Source: Deltaproteobacteria bacterium
Lineage (GTDB): Bacteria; UBA10199; JACPAL01; JACOUP01
NCBI GenBank assembly: GCA_016177765.1
Contig: JACOUP010000002.1
Coordinates: 1 to 64,000, forward strand
DNA: 64,000 bases
Direction: 5' to 3'
The position numbers and the translations under genes were made by a program. Position 1 is the stretch's first letter, and each line of letters opens with the position of its first letter. A model generated the notes under the pieces. That model did not search any database, was not told the DNA's origin, and saw only the letters and a list, made by a program, of their open reading frames with translations. Of the stretch, positions 8,606 to 17,113 are shown piece after piece.

Positions 8606-9088
8606 ATGCCAACAGCGAAGAAAAAGATGGAAATAGGTTTGGGGAATTTTCCCTCATTTCCCGGGACCCGTTTTAAACGGAAACGGCTCGGGCGCGGGGA
8701 TGCCTCGGGTCAAGGAAGCACCTCTGGAAAAGGGCACAAGGGACAAAAGGCCCGTGCCGGTGGTTACCACAAGGTTGGTTTTGAAGGGGGACAAATGCCT
8801 CTTTCCAGAAGGGTGCCCAAGAGGGGCTTTACCAATATTTTCAGGAAGGAATTTGCCATTGTCAATCTTGGGGATTTTGACAAGATTCCGGCCAACACCG
8901 TTGTGGATGCCCAGTTTCTTAAAAAAGAGGGGAAGATTCGCAAGAATTCGGCAAAACTGAAGGTGTTGGGGGGAGGGGAGCTCAAGAAAAAGTTGACGAT
9001 TCGTGCCGATAGTTTCAGTGCGTCGGCAAGGAAAAAGATTGCAACGGCCGGCGGCAAGGCTGAAACGATTCAGGGCACCAATGGCTGA
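8606..9088 (+). CDS. rplO: 50S ribosomal protein L15
   Basis: Encodes 160 aa. The Gly-rich N-terminus (RLGRGDASGQGSTSGKGHKGQ) and EGGQMPLSRRVPKRGF are diagnostic. L15 reaches through the 50S core with its N-terminal extension. The last 8 nt overlap the secY start. Confidence 0.96.
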   Translation: MPTAKKKMEIGLGNFPSFPGTRFKRKRLGRGDASGQGSTSGKGHKGQKARAGGYHKVGFEGGQMPLSRRVPKRGFTNIFRKEFAIVNLGDFDKIPANTVVDAQFLKKEGKIRKNSAKLKVLGGGELKKKLTIRADSFSASARKKIATAGGKAETIQGTNG

Positions 9089-10382
9089 AGGATCTGTTTT
9101 AAATATTGCGAGGGTCCCTGAACTTCGCAAGAGGATTTTGTTTACGTTGGCCCTCTTGGCGATCTACCGGATCGGTGTTTTTGTTCCGACGCCGGGGATC
9201 AATGTAGAGGCCCTTCAGAAGTTTATTTCTGGAGGAACGGTCTTTGAAATTTTTAATCTCTTTTCCGGTGGCGCCTTGGAACGGTTTTCCGTGTTTGCCC
9301 TGGGGATCATGCCGTATATCTCCGCTTCGATCATTCTCCAGTTATTGACGGTTGTTTTGCCGGGCCTGGAGAGGCTTTCGAAGGAAGGGGCCGCGGGAAG
9401 ACATAAGATCACCCAGTACACGCGGTATGGGACGGTAATCCTCTGCTTTGTTCAGGGGTTTGGGATCAGCTTTGGTCTGGAGAGTCAGGGGATTCTCCTT
9501 CCGGGGGTTGGCGGTCTTTCGTTTTTCGTCGTGACGGTGCTGACTTTGACGGCAGGAACGGTCTTTGTCATGTGGCTTGGAGAACAGATCTCGGAGAGGG
9601 GGATCGGTAACGGGATCTCTCTCATCATCTTTGCCGGGATTGTGACTCGGATTCCGAGTTCCTTCCGCGATGCCTGGGGAACCAAAGAGCAGTTTGGAGG
9701 CTTTTTCGGTTTTCTGCTGTTGCTCGGGTTTATCTGTGTGGTGATCGGGGTGATCCTTTTCTGTGAACGGGGTCAAAGGAAGATCCCGATACAGTACGCC
9801 AAGAGGGTTATCGGGCGGAAACTGTACGGGGGTCAAAGCACGCATCTTCCGCTAAAGATCAACTCAGCGGGGGTTATCCCTCCGATCTTTGCCTCTTCCC
9901 TGATCCTCTTTCCGGCCACCATCGGGCAGTTTGTTCATGGGGGGGTGGTCCAGCAACTGGCCAATATCCTGACTACCGGCTGGCTTCATACCGGGCTTTA
10001 CGTGGCGCTGATCATTTTCTTCACCTATTTTTACACAGCGGTGACGTTTAACCCGGTGGATGTCTCGCAGAATATCCAGAAGTATGGGGGATTCATCCCC
10101 GGGATACGACCGGGTCAGAGTACCTCGGATTATCTGGACCGGATCTTGTCGCGGATTACCTTGGGAGGGGCGATTTATATTGCGACGATTTGCATCCTCC
10201 CGGAGATTTTGATCACCCGGTTTGGTATTCCCTCGTCACTGGCCTCCACATTTGGAGGAACGTCGCTTCTGATTGTCATCGGTGTGGCGATGGATACGCT
10301 GGCCCAGGTTGAGGCGCACCTCCTGACCCGGAATTATGACGGGCTCTTGGGGGACAAGGCCGGAAAGTTCAGGGGGCGGTGA
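9081..10382 (+). CDS. secY: preprotein translocase subunit SecY
   Basis: Encodes 433 aa from ATG 9081 (MAEGSVLNIARVPELRKRILFT). Ten hydrophobic segments can be followed. The plug region after TM1 reads FVPTPGINVEAL, and the family signatures GIMPYISASIILQLL and GIGNGISLIIFAGIV are present. SecY is the protein-conducting channel of the inner membrane. Its location in the spc part of the operon, followed by adk and map, is standard. Confidence 0.97.
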   Translation: MAEGSVLNIARVPELRKRILFTLALLAIYRIGVFVPTPGINVEALQKFISGGTVFEIFNLFSGGALERFSVFALGIMPYISASIILQLLTVVLPGLERLSKEGAAGRHKITQYTRYGTVILCFVQGFGISFGLESQGILLPGVGGLSFFVVTVLTLTAGTVFVMWLGEQISERGIGNGISLIIFAGIVTRIPSSFRDAWGTKEQFGGFFGFLLLLGFICVVIGVILFCERGQRKIPIQYAKRVIGRKLYGGQSTHLPLKINSAGVIPPIFASSLILFPATIGQFVHGGVVQQLANILTTGWLHTGLYVALIIFFTYFYTAVTFNPVDVSQNIQKYGGFIPGIRPGQSTSDYLDRILSRITLGGAIYIATICILPEILITRFGIPSSLASTFGGTSLLIVIGVAMDTLAQVEAHLLTRNYDGLLGDKAGKFRGR

Positions 10383-10924
10383 TGAATCTGATTCTCTTGG
10401 GTCCCCCCGGTTCCGGCAAAGGGACTCAAGGGGCCAGGTTGGCCAAGGTTTTAAAAATCCCCCAGATTTCGACGGGGGAGATCCTCCGTCGGGCATTGGC
10501 GGAGAAGACAACGCTGGGACTGGAGGCTGAGAAGTATATGAAGCAGGGGGCCTTGGTCCCTGATGCCGTGATTGTCGGTGTGATGGCGGAAAGGCTGAAG
10601 GCCGCCGATTGTCGGGATGGTTATCTGTTGGATGGATTCCCAAGGACGGTGCCCCAGGCCCAGGCCTTGGGGGAGATCCTTGGAGAGACCGGTCGGGTAA
10701 TGGTTCTCTCCCTGGTGGTTCCGCAGAATGAGTTGGTCAACCGGATGATTCATCGGGGACGGGATGATGACAAGGAGGAGGTGGTACGGCAACGATTGAA
10801 GGTTTACGAAGCCGAGACCGCTCCCCTGATTGAGTATTATCGAAAAAAGGGGATTTTAAAAATGGTGGAGGGGACAGGGACGGTTGAAGAGATTACGGAG
10901 CGTCTTCTGAAGAGTTTGCGATGA
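10382..10924 (+). CDS. adk: adenylate kinase, short form
   Basis: Encodes 180 aa from ATG 10382 (a GTG precedes it directly). It catalyses AMP + ATP to 2 ADP. The P-loop GPPGSGKGTQ lies at residues 7-16, and DGFPRTVPQAQ and the LID arginines (RMIHRGRDDDKEEVVRQRL) are present. The LID domain is the short version without the four-cysteine zinc knuckle, so the protein is shorter than the 214-aa E. coli enzyme. It overlaps map by 4 nt. Confidence 0.95.
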   Translation: MNLILLGPPGSGKGTQGARLAKVLKIPQISTGEILRRALAEKTTLGLEAEKYMKQGALVPDAVIVGVMAERLKAADCRDGYLLDGFPRTVPQAQALGEILGETGRVMVLSLVVPQNELVNRMIHRGRDDDKEEVVRQRLKVYEAETAPLIEYYRKKGILKMVEGTGTVEEITERLLKSLR

Positions 10925-11667
10925 TTGAACTAAAGTCACCGCAGGAAATTGAGAAGATGCGCCGTGCCGGCAGGATTGTGGCGGAGATCCTTGAAATTTT
11001 GAAAGAAAAGGTGGTTCCTGGCGTTACGACCAGTGAGCTGGACAAGATTGCCGAGGAGTTAATGACCCAGAGAGGGGCAAAGCCGGCATTCAAGGGGTAC
11101 CGTGGTTATCGACACTCCCTTTGTACCTCGGTGAATGAGGAGGTGGTTCACGGTATCCCCGGGAAGAGGGCCCTGAAAGAGGGGGATATTATCGGTCTTG
11201 ATTGTGGCGTCATCGTCGACGGTTTTTATGGGGATGCCGCCAGAACCTGCCCGGTCGGGAAGGTGGATGCCGACCGAAATGACTTGATTGAAGTGACCCG
11301 GGAGTCTCTGAATAAAGGGCTTGCCCAGGTGGTCATGGGGAACAGGATTCATGATATCTCCTGGGCTGTCCAGTCGTATGCCGAGAAAGAAGGGTACTCG
11401 GTCGTGCGTGACTTTGTAGGGCATGGGATCGGCCGGCAATTACACGAGGACCCGCAGGTGCCTAACTTTGGAGAACCCCACACGGGACCGCGGCTCGGTG
11501 TCGGGATAGTTTTAGCGATTGAGCCGATGGTGAACCAGGGAGGGCCGGAGGTCAAGATTTTGGAGGATGGTTGGACGGCAGTGACGGTTGACAGCCGTTT
11601 CTCAGCCCATTTTGAGGATACGATAGCGTTAACAGAAAAAGGACCAGAAATACTAACGCGAGTTTGA
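10921..11667 (+). CDS. map: methionine aminopeptidase, type I
   Basis: Encodes 248 aa. It removes the initiator methionine from nascent proteins. The metal ligands of the pita-bread fold are visible: D in GLDCGVIVDGFYGDAART (two aspartates), H in GHGIGRQLHEDP, E in AIEPMV and E in HFEDTIALTE. The N-terminus IELKSPQEIEKMRRAGRIVAEIL is typical. It lies between adk and infA as in many genomes. Confidence 0.97.
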   Translation: MIELKSPQEIEKMRRAGRIVAEILEILKEKVVPGVTTSELDKIAEELMTQRGAKPAFKGYRGYRHSLCTSVNEEVVHGIPGKRALKEGDIIGLDCGVIVDGFYGDAARTCPVGKVDADRNDLIEVTRESLNKGLAQVVMGNRIHDISWAVQSYAEKEGYSVVRDFVGHGIGRQLHEDPQVPNFGEPHTGPRLGVGIVLAIEPMVNQGGPEVKILEDGWTAVTVDSRFSAHFEDTIALTEKGPEILTRV

Positions 11668-11685
11668 AAAGGAGTTTATTTTTTA

Positions 11686-11904
11686 ATGGCAAAAGAAGGT
11701 TCAATTGAGGTTGAAGGGACAGTGATTGAGCCGTTGCCGAATGCCATGTTTCGGGTGCAGTTGGAGAATGGGCACAAGATTTTGGCCCATATTTCAGGAA
11801 AAATGAGGATGCATTTTATTAAAATTTTACCGGGAGACAAGGTCAAGGTGGAATTATCCCCCTATGACCTGACCCGCGGAAGGATTACGTTTAGGGCGAA
11901 GTGA
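11686..11904 (+). CDS. infA: translation initiation factor IF-1
   Basis: Encodes 72 aa with a single OB fold: [41 protein letters not shown] and the C-terminal [14 protein letters not shown]-1 occupies the 30S A site during initiation. A Shine-Dalgarno (AAAAGGAG) is upstream. Length matches the family exactly. Confidence 0.97.
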   Translation: MAKEGSIEVEGTVIEPLPNAMFRVQLENGHKILAHISGKMRMHFIKILPGDKVKVELSPYDLTRGRITFRAK

Positions 11905-11910
11905 TCTTTT

Positions 11911-12024
11911 ATGAAAATACGATCATCGGTTAAAAAAATATGTGCCAAATGCAGGATCATCCGCCGGCAGGGGATTGTCCGTGTGATTTGCAAGAACCCG
12001 AAGCACAAGCAGAAACAAGGATGA
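11911..12024 (+). CDS. rpmJ: 50S ribosomal protein L36
   Basis: A 37-aa protein between infA and rpsM. It starts [15 protein letters not shown] and continues [22 protein letters not shown]. The C-x2-C and C-x4-H ligands of the zinc ribbon (CAKC, then CKNPKH) are complete. L36 stabilises the 23S rRNA near domain VI. The infA-rpmJ-rpsM order is standard. Confidence 0.96.
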   Translation: MKIRSSVKKICAKCRIIRRQGIVRVICKNPKHKQKQG

Positions 12025-12046
12025 GGGTTTTTTAAAGGAGGATTTT

Positions 12047-12433
12047 ATGCCGCGTATTGCGGGAGTCGACATTCCGGCGAAGAAAAGGATCGAGGTGGCA
12101 CTGACCTATATCTATGGGATCGGTCGGCCGATCTCCAATGATATTTTATCACGGGCCGGGATCGATCCGAATACCCGGGCAGAGGCGCTGTCGGATGCGC
12201 AGCTGGCCAAGATCCGCGAGTTAATTGATAGCACCTTCAAGGTGGAAGGGGATCTCCGTAAAGAGATTTCGATGAATATCAAACGGCTGATTGATCTTGG
12301 GGCTTATCGCGGGTTGCGTCACAAGGCAAACCTCCCGGTTCGCGGGCAAAGGACACACACGAACGCCCGCACCAGAAAAGGAAAGCCGCGCATTGCGATT
12401 GCGGGTAAGAAACAGGCACCGACATCTAAATAA
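12047..12433 (+). CDS. rpsM: 30S ribosomal protein S13
   Basis: Encodes 128 aa. [26 protein letters not shown] at the start and [26 protein letters not shown] near the end identify S13, which contacts the P-site tRNA through its tail and forms intersubunit bridges. AAAGGAGG precedes the start. Length is normal. Confidence 0.98.
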   Translation: MPRIAGVDIPAKKRIEVALTYIYGIGRPISNDILSRAGIDPNTRAEALSDAQLAKIRELIDSTFKVEGDLRKEISMNIKRLIDLGAYRGLRHKANLPVRGQRTHTNARTRKGKPRIAIAGKKQAPTSK

Positions 12434-12450
12434 GGAGAGGGCAAGGTTTT

Positions 12451-12927
12451 ATGGCTAAAGAGACAGTAACCAAAGTAGAAAAACCAGGGACCCCCGAGGT
12501 TGCCGCATCGGCAACAGCCAAGGGTGATTCCCCCAAGACAGAGGCTCCTGCCAAAAAGGTGAAGAAAAAGGTGAAGAAGAATGTGGCTATTGGGGTTGTC
12601 CATATCCATGCCTCGTTTAATAACACCGTGGTGACTATTTCAGATCCTGTGGGGAACACCCTTTCCTGGTCCTCAGCGGGGGCATGTGGTTTTAAGGGAT
12701 CCCGGAAAGGGACCCCTTTTGCTGCCCAGGTTGCCTCCGAGGGGGCGGCCCGCAAGGCGATGGAGCACGGTGTTCGGACAGTTTCCGTTTTCATCAAGGG
12801 ACCAGGCGCTGGCCGAGAATCAGCCTTGAGGGCTCTTTCAGTGACAGGGATTCGGGTGACGCAGATTCAGGATGTGACGCCGATCCCCCACAATGGCTGT
12901 CGCCCTGCAAAAAGGAGGAGAGTGTAA
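12451..12927 (+). CDS. rpsK: 30S ribosomal protein S11 with N-terminal extension
   Basis: Encodes 158 aa. The S11 core begins near residue 46 ([21 protein letters not shown]) and ends with [13 protein letters not shown]11 is part of the 30S platform. The family is usually about 125-130 aa. The extra N-terminus is rich in Ala, Lys and Pro and contains KGDSPK from a family A unit (12520-12537), followed by [10 protein letters not shown]. Extended N-termini occur in S11, but the repeat makes this one distinctive. Confidence 0.96.
   Translation: MAKETVTKVEKPGTPEVAASATAKGDSPKTEAPAKKVKKKVKKNVAIGVVHIHASFNNTVVTISDPVGNTLSWSSAGACGFKGSRKGTPFAAQVASEGAARKAMEHGVRTVSVFIKGPGAGRESALRALSVTGIRVTQIQDVTPIPHNGCRPAKRRRV
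12520..12537 (+). repeat. family A palindromic repeat, one unit, in rpsK
   Basis: Core GGGTGATTCCCCC, one substitution from the perfect GGGTGATTCACCC palindrome, read as KGDSPK in the N-terminal extension of S11. The phase is the same as in rplC and rplR. Confidence 0.75.
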
Positions 12928-12930
12928 TTT

Positions 12931-13557
12931 ATGGCACGTTATCTAGAATCAGCCTGTCGACTCTGCCGCAGGGAAGGGATCAAACTCTTTCTAAAGGGGG
13001 GGCGTTGTTACACCGAAAAGTGTGCTATTGAGCGGAGGGCCTACGCCCCAGGCCAGCATGGCCAGAGGCGGACCAAAAACTCTGAGTATGCTACGCAGCT
13101 TCGTGAAAAACAGAAGATGAAGAGACTCTATGGCCTTCTGGAGAGGCAATTCCGTCATTACTTCAGGAGGGCCGAGAGGATGAGGGGGATTTCCGGCGAA
13201 AATCTTCTCCTCCTTCTGGAACGCCGTCTGGATAATATGGTTTACCGTTTTGGGTTTGCCAGTTCCCGGGCCGAGGCGAGGCAATTGATCAACCATGGTC
13301 ATTTTCAGGTGAACGGGAAAAAGGTCGATATCGCCTCTTACCTCGTGGATGTAGGGGACAAGATTCAGGTCAAGGAGCGGAGTCGTTCCGTTGTTCCCAT
13401 TGTTCAGTCGATGGAGGCGGTCGAACGGCGCGGCGTTCCGGCCTGGCTACAGTTGGACAGGGAGAATTTTATCGGTGTGATACAGAGTTTCCCAGCACGG
13501 GAAGAGTTGACAATGCCGATGCAGGAACAGTTGGTGGTTGAATTGTATTCGAAATGA
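12931..13557 (+). CDS. rpsD: 30S ribosomal protein S4, zinc-binding type
   Basis: Encodes 208 aa. The N-terminus holds CRLCRREG and later CYTEKC, a four-cysteine zinc site, then APGQHGQRR. The S4 RNA-binding domain is [40 protein letters not shown]4 starts 30S assembly and often regulates the alpha operon. Its stop codon lies in the hairpin at 13555-13571. Confidence 0.97.
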   Translation: MARYLESACRLCRREGIKLFLKGGRCYTEKCAIERRAYAPGQHGQRRTKNSEYATQLREKQKMKRLYGLLERQFRHYFRRAERMRGISGENLLLLLERRLDNMVYRFGFASSRAEARQLINHGHFQVNGKKVDIASYLVDVGDKIQVKERSRSVVPIVQSMEAVERRGVPAWLQLDRENFIGVIQSFPAREELTMPMQEQLVVELYSK

Positions 13558-13592
13558 CCCCGAAGGGGTCATCCCGAGCGTAAGCGAGGGAT
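13555..13592. repeat. hairpin plus ATCCCGAGCG repeat before rpoA
   Basis: TGACCCC-GAA-GGGGTCA (13555-13571) includes the rpsD stop. It is followed by ATCCCGAGCGTAAGCGAGGGAT, abbreviated here as arms ATCCC and GGGAT around GAGCG...GCGAG. From general familiarity, sequences like TCATCCCGAGCGAAGCGAGGG recur in many bacterial genomes as dispersed repeats. It occupies the spacer between rpsD and rpoA, leaving a free Shine-Dalgarno (AAGGAGG) just before rpoA. Confidence 0.7.
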
Positions 13593-13617
13593 CTCTATTT
13601 TATAAGGAGGATGTTAT

Positions 13618-14628
13618 ATGCATCGCAATTGGCGCAATCTGATCAAACCGAAGGGCCTGGAGTTCGAGAGGGAAGGAGGGACTCCCCATTATGGAAAGTT
13701 TGTGGCCAGGCCTCTTGAGCGTGGTTTTGGGCTTACCTTGGGGAATGCTCTTCGACGAGTTCTCCTGTCGTCTCTTCAAGGGGCGGCGATTACCTCAGTC
13801 AAGATTGAAGGGGTCCTTCATGAATTTGCGACGATCCCCGGTGTCGTTGAGGATGTTGCCGACTTCCTTCTTAACCTGAAACAGGTTCGCCTCAAACTTC
13901 ACTCGGGCGACCAAGATACGATACGGATTGACCTGAAGGGAGAGAGGGAGATCAAGGCGGGAGATATCATTACCGGGGAGAATGTTACTATCCTGAACCC
14001 GGATCTGGTCATTGCCCATCTTTCTCATGACGGGAAGCTGAAGGTGGAGATGACTGTCAAGATGAACAAGGGGTATGTCCCCTCGGAACGGAACAAGTCC
14101 GAGAAGGATGCCATTGGCACAATTCCCGTTGATTCGATCCATTCTCCGATCGTTCGGGTGAATTATACGGTGACCAACGCCCGTGTCGGGCAGATGACCG
14201 ACTATGATCGTCTGACCCTGGAGATCTGGACGGACGGTTCGATCCAGTCGGTGGATGCCTTGGCCTTTGCCGCCAAGATTTTAAAGGAACAGCTCCAGAT
14301 CTTTATCAATTTTGAGGAGCTTCCGGAACCGGTTATTGAGGAGATTGTGGAGGAAAGACCTCAGTGGAACGAAAATCTCAATCGTCGTGTCGATGAACTG
14401 GAACTCTCTGTCCGTTCCGCCAACTGCCTGCAAAATGCCGCTATTCGCTATATTGGTGAACTGTGCCAGAAAACGGAGGCGGAGATGCTCAAGACAAAAA
14501 ACTTTGGGCGCAAATCCTTGAATGAGATCAAAGAAATCCTGTCTGAAATGGGGCTGGCCCTCGGGATGAAGCTGGAGGGTTGGATGCCGCCGCCCCAGGA
14601 CGTGAAACCCAAGGAAGAAATCGAATAA
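13618..14628 (+). CDS. rpoA: RNA polymerase alpha subunit
   Basis: Encodes 336 aa. The N-terminal assembly domain has [37 protein letters not shown], and the C-terminal domain (from about residue 255) has [47 protein letters not shown] with the helix-hairpin-helix pattern that contacts UP elements and activators. Length is normal, with a strong Shine-Dalgarno upstream. rplQ starts one nucleotide after the stop. Confidence 0.98.
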   Translation: MHRNWRNLIKPKGLEFEREGGTPHYGKFVARPLERGFGLTLGNALRRVLLSSLQGAAITSVKIEGVLHEFATIPGVVEDVADFLLNLKQVRLKLHSGDQDTIRIDLKGEREIKAGDIITGENVTILNPDLVIAHLSHDGKLKVEMTVKMNKGYVPSERNKSEKDAIGTIPVDSIHSPIVRVNYTVTNARVGQMTDYDRLTLEIWTDGSIQSVDALAFAAKILKEQLQIFINFEELPEPVIEEIVEERPQWNENLNRRVDELELSVRSANCLQNAAIRYIGELCQKTEAEMLKTKNFGRKSLNEIKEILSEMGLALGMKLEGWMPPPQDVKPKEEIE

Positions 14629-14629
14629 T

Positions 14630-15148
14630 ATGCGCCACCTTGTTGACAACAAAAAATTTGGCCGGATGGGTTCTCACCGGAAGGCCCTTTTCCGGAATCT
14701 GGCAACATCGCTGATTTTGCACGAGCGAATTGAGACAACCCTGCCCAAGGCGAAGGAGTTGCGCCGCACCGCCGACCGGATGATCACCCTCGGCAAGAAG
14801 GGGTCCCTTCACGCCCGAAGACAGGCGCTGGCCTACCTCCAAACGCCTGAGGCGGTGGCCAAGCTGTTTGATGGTCTCTCGGCACGGTTCAAGGACCGTC
14901 ACGGGGGGTATACCCGGATTTTTAAACTGGGTTTTCGCCGCGGTGACGCGGCCCCGATGGCGATGATCGAATACCTGCCTGGCCCGGAGGGGCGTCTCAA
15001 GGGTGGTTCACCCAAGGGTGCGTCACACAATGGTGTGTCACCCAAGGCGGCGCCAAAGCCGGAAAAAGCCAAAAAGGTTAAAAAGAAGGCTGGGAAAAAG
15101 GAAGGCTTCTTTTCCCGACTGACAGGGCACAAAAAGAAAGAAGATTGA
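14630..15148 (+). CDS. rplQ: 50S ribosomal protein L17 with long repeat-bearing tail
   Basis: Encodes 172 aa, against about 115-135 for most L17. Residues 1-118 are ordinary L17 ([37 protein letters not shown]). The tail begins near residue 122 and holds [16 protein letters not shown] from family A (14999-15046), then a Lys-rich stretch ([14 protein letters not shown]) and a final [13 protein letters not shown]17 lies at the tunnel exit side of the 50S, so a flexible basic tail is sterically possible. Confidence 0.96.
   Translation: MRHLVDNKKFGRMGSHRKALFRNLATSLILHERIETTLPKAKELRRTADRMITLGKKGSLHARRQALAYLQTPEAVAKLFDGLSARFKDRHGGYTRIFKLGFRRGDAAPMAMIEYLPGPEGRLKGGSPKGASHNGVSPKAAPKPEKAKKVKKKAGKKEGFFSRLTGHKKKED
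14999..15046 (+). repeat. family A compound repeat (SHNGVSP type) in rplQ
   Basis: A GGGTGGTTCACCC unit is followed by the compound GGGTGCGTCACAC-AATG-GTGTGTCACCC. Inside it CACAC and GTGTG form an inner hairpin with an AATG loop, while GGGTG and CACCC can pair outside. It is read as [15 protein letters not shown]. The same compound occurs in rpsB and in the minus-strand gene ending at 25928. Confidence 0.85.
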
Positions 15149-15663
15149 AGAAACTCCTTGTTTCAGCCTTGGTCCTGATTGCCGGTGTTTTTCTCGTTTA
15201 TCTTTCAAGTCATTCGACAGGAATCAAGGCCGGTCAGCCGGCACCGGACTGGTCTTTAGTCAATAACAGGGGGAACACCGAAAAATTGTCGGATTACCAG
15301 GGGCAGGTGGTCCTGCTCAACTTCTGGGCGACCTGGTGCCCTCCCTGCGTCTTTGAAATGCCCTCAATGCAACGCCTTTACCGCCGGTTTGAGGGGAAAA
15401 AATTTAGGGTGCTGGCCGTTGCCGTTGATGAAGGAGGGTGGGGGGCTATCCGCTCTTTTCTGAAGAGGATCCCTGTCGAATTTCCTCTCTTTTGGGATCA
15501 GACAGGCTCTGTTGCTGATTTATACGGTGTTTCCCGTCTTCCAGAATCCTATCTTATTGACTCGAAGGGGATTGTGGTGAGGCGTTTTTCCGGCCCTGTG
15601 GAGTGGGATTCCCCGGAAATAGTTCGCTTGATTGAACAATTGACAGGACCGTTGCGAAATTGA
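15145..15663 (+). CDS. TlpA/ResA-like thiol-disulfide oxidoreductase
   Basis: Encodes 172 aa from a TTG start that overlaps the rplQ stop by 4 nt. An N-terminal hydrophobic anchor (residues 4-20, [17 protein letters not shown]) points to a membrane-tethered periplasmic protein. The thioredoxin fold has its active site WCPPC at residues 64-68 after LLNFWAT. TlpA/ResA proteins reduce apocytochrome c or other extracytoplasmic thiols. The heme-motif (CXXCH) genes 3 kb downstream make a cytochrome maturation role plausible, but that is inference. Confidence 0.9.
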   Translation: MKKLLVSALVLIAGVFLVYLSSHSTGIKAGQPAPDWSLVNNRGNTEKLSDYQGQVVLLNFWATWCPPCVFEMPSMQRLYRRFEGKKFRVLAVAVDEGGWGAIRSFLKRIPVEFPLFWDQTGSVADLYGVSRLPESYLIDSKGIVVRRFSGPVEWDSPEIVRLIEQLTGPLRN

Positions 15664-15681
15664 TAACTGTTTTCAAGATCT

Positions 15682-16122
15682 ATGTCGCTCACTGCGGATA
15701 AAAAGAGAATTCTTGCCTCCTACCTGAAGGAAAAGGGGCTTCATGCAACACGCCAACGGGACCTGATCATCAAGGAGTTTTTTAAAAAACACCGCCACCT
15801 CACGATCGAGGAGTGGCTTGGCCTCTTTCGAAAGAGCGATCCCAAGATCGGTTATGCGACCGTTTACCGGACCCTCAAGCTCCTGGGGGAGTGTGGCCTG
15901 GCCCACAAAAGGGAGTTTGGGGGGCAGGTGCGGTATGAGCATGTCACCGATCACCACCATGACCATCTCATCTGTCTTAAGTGCGGGAAAATAATAGAAT
16001 TTGAGGATGATCGCATTGAGGCACTCCAGAAAACCGTCTGCCGATCCCATCAGTTCCGTCTGATCAATCACAAAATGGAACTCTACGGCTACTGCGCCCG
16101 TTGTTCCCATTCAAAAAAGTAG
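15682..16122 (+). CDS. Fur-family metal-responsive regulator
   Basis: Encodes 146 aa. The winged helix lies in residues about 15-85, with the recognition region IGYATVYRTLKLL. The metal sites include HHHDH (91-95), CLKC (98-101), E-rich FEDD, H130 and CARC (138-141), so the structural zinc site and the Fur-type regulatory site are both complete. It could be Fur, Zur or PerR; the second cysteine pair and the HHHDH motif fit Fur. A Fur-box-like palindrome stands 65 bp downstream at the next gene, suggesting local control. Confidence 0.93.
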   Translation: MSLTADKKRILASYLKEKGLHATRQRDLIIKEFFKKHRHLTIEEWLGLFRKSDPKIGYATVYRTLKLLGECGLAHKREFGGQVRYEHVTDHHHDHLICLKCGKIIEFEDDRIEALQKTVCRSHQFRLINHKMELYGYCARCSHSKK

Positions 16123-16142
16123 TCCACCTGATTAAAATCATC

Positions 16143-16205
16143 TTGACAACGTCACTCTTGGTCGGTTAGTCCCTATCAAATATGAAAATGAAAACTATTT
16201 TCATT
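16143..16205 (+). promoter_or_regulatory. candidate Fur box with possible -35 element
   Basis: AATGAAAA-CTA-TTTTCATT (16187-16205) is a 19-bp inverted repeat with perfect 8-bp arms; the inner TGAAAACTATTTTCA fits the 7-1-7 form of a Fur site. It overlaps the start of the next gene. A TTGACA (16143-16148) lies upstream with a poor -10 candidate 17 nt later. Placement just downstream of a promoter would suit repression. The palindrome is seen in the sequence; Fur binding is inferred. Confidence 0.55.
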
Positions 16206-17063
16206 ATCGTATTATCTCTTGCCTCCCTTATACGGACACGAACGGTGGAGGCCGGAAACAATGGTTACTTTGTGACCTACAACTCGGAGGTTGAAAAAGG
16301 GGAGTTGGAATTGATGCTGATGAATGATATCACGGCCCCTTCCCATTTTCGACGGGAGGAGGGATTTGGAAACTACCTCTCCCATATGATCGAACTGGAG
16401 TACGGGATCACCCATCAACTGGCGACGGAATTCATGATTGAGTGGTTTGAAGACCTCGAGACCAGCGATGCCGCCTTTACCGGTTTTCGGTGGGAGAACC
16501 GCTTTCGCCTCTTCCGGAGGGAGGTTCCTTTAAATCCGATGATCTATGCAGAATACGAGGATCTCGATCCCAAGACTCGATACAAGATGGAGGTTTCCGG
16601 ATGGATCAACCCTCCTTATACGGACACGGGAGGGGAACCCGATCGGGAAAGGATCATTGAGAGCCGGCTGGTCCTTTCCGAAGATTTTGGCCCCGTCAAT
16701 GTTGCCTTTAACTGGATCAACGAGACCGATCTCGGTTCCGGGGGGGCTACGGCCTTCGGGTACGCCCTTGGGACCATCTGGATGCTTCATGGTGGGCATT
16801 CTGAGGAATCTCTCGAGTCCTCAGAGGGGGGGCAAGAGAAAGAAGCAGATCACGGGAAAGGGGTTGGGGTCGGGCTGGAGATGTATGGTGCCCTCGGGGA
16901 TACGAAATCGTTTGGTTTCAAACCGGGTCGACAGGAGCACTACCTCGGGCCGATTATCATGGTCCATTTCAACAAACATTGGATGGCCCATACCCAGCTG
17001 GCGATTGGGTTATCGAAGGCCAGTGACAATCTGGTGCGTCTCAATTTCGGGTATGAATTTTGA
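16182..17063 (+). CDS. predicted outer-membrane beta-barrel protein
   Basis: Encodes 293 aa. A signal peptide ends around VEA-GNN (residue 25). The rest alternates polar and hydrophobic residues with many aromatic positions (MIELEYGITHQLATEFMIEW, FRWENRFRLF), and the protein ends in YEF, with the terminal aromatic residue used for outer-membrane barrel insertion. An acidic and His-containing loop lies near residues 206-224. No family is recognised. It is the first gene after the Fur-like regulator and has the Fur-box-like palindrome over its start. No clear Shine-Dalgarno is visible. Confidence 0.75.
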   Translation: MKMKTIFIIVLSLASLIRTRTVEAGNNGYFVTYNSEVEKGELELMLMNDITAPSHFRREEGFGNYLSHMIELEYGITHQLATEFMIEWFEDLETSDAAFTGFRWENRFRLFRREVPLNPMIYAEYEDLDPKTRYKMEVSGWINPPYTDTGGEPDRERIIESRLVLSEDFGPVNVAFNWINETDLGSGGATAFGYALGTIWMLHGGHSEESLESSEGGQEKEADHGKGVGVGLEMYGALGDTKSFGFKPGRQEHYLGPIIMVHFNKHWMAHTQLAIGLSKASDNLVRLNFGYEF

Positions 17064-17113
17064 AAAGAGAGAAAAAATAACACGGTTTCTTAAATAAAAA
17101 AGGAGGGAGAATC

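Noticed and set aside
538-9130. Long open frames on the minus strand across the ribosomal protein genes
   Set aside because: They mirror conserved coding sequence, have no plausible start signals or recognised motifs, and overlap essential plus-strand genes fully.
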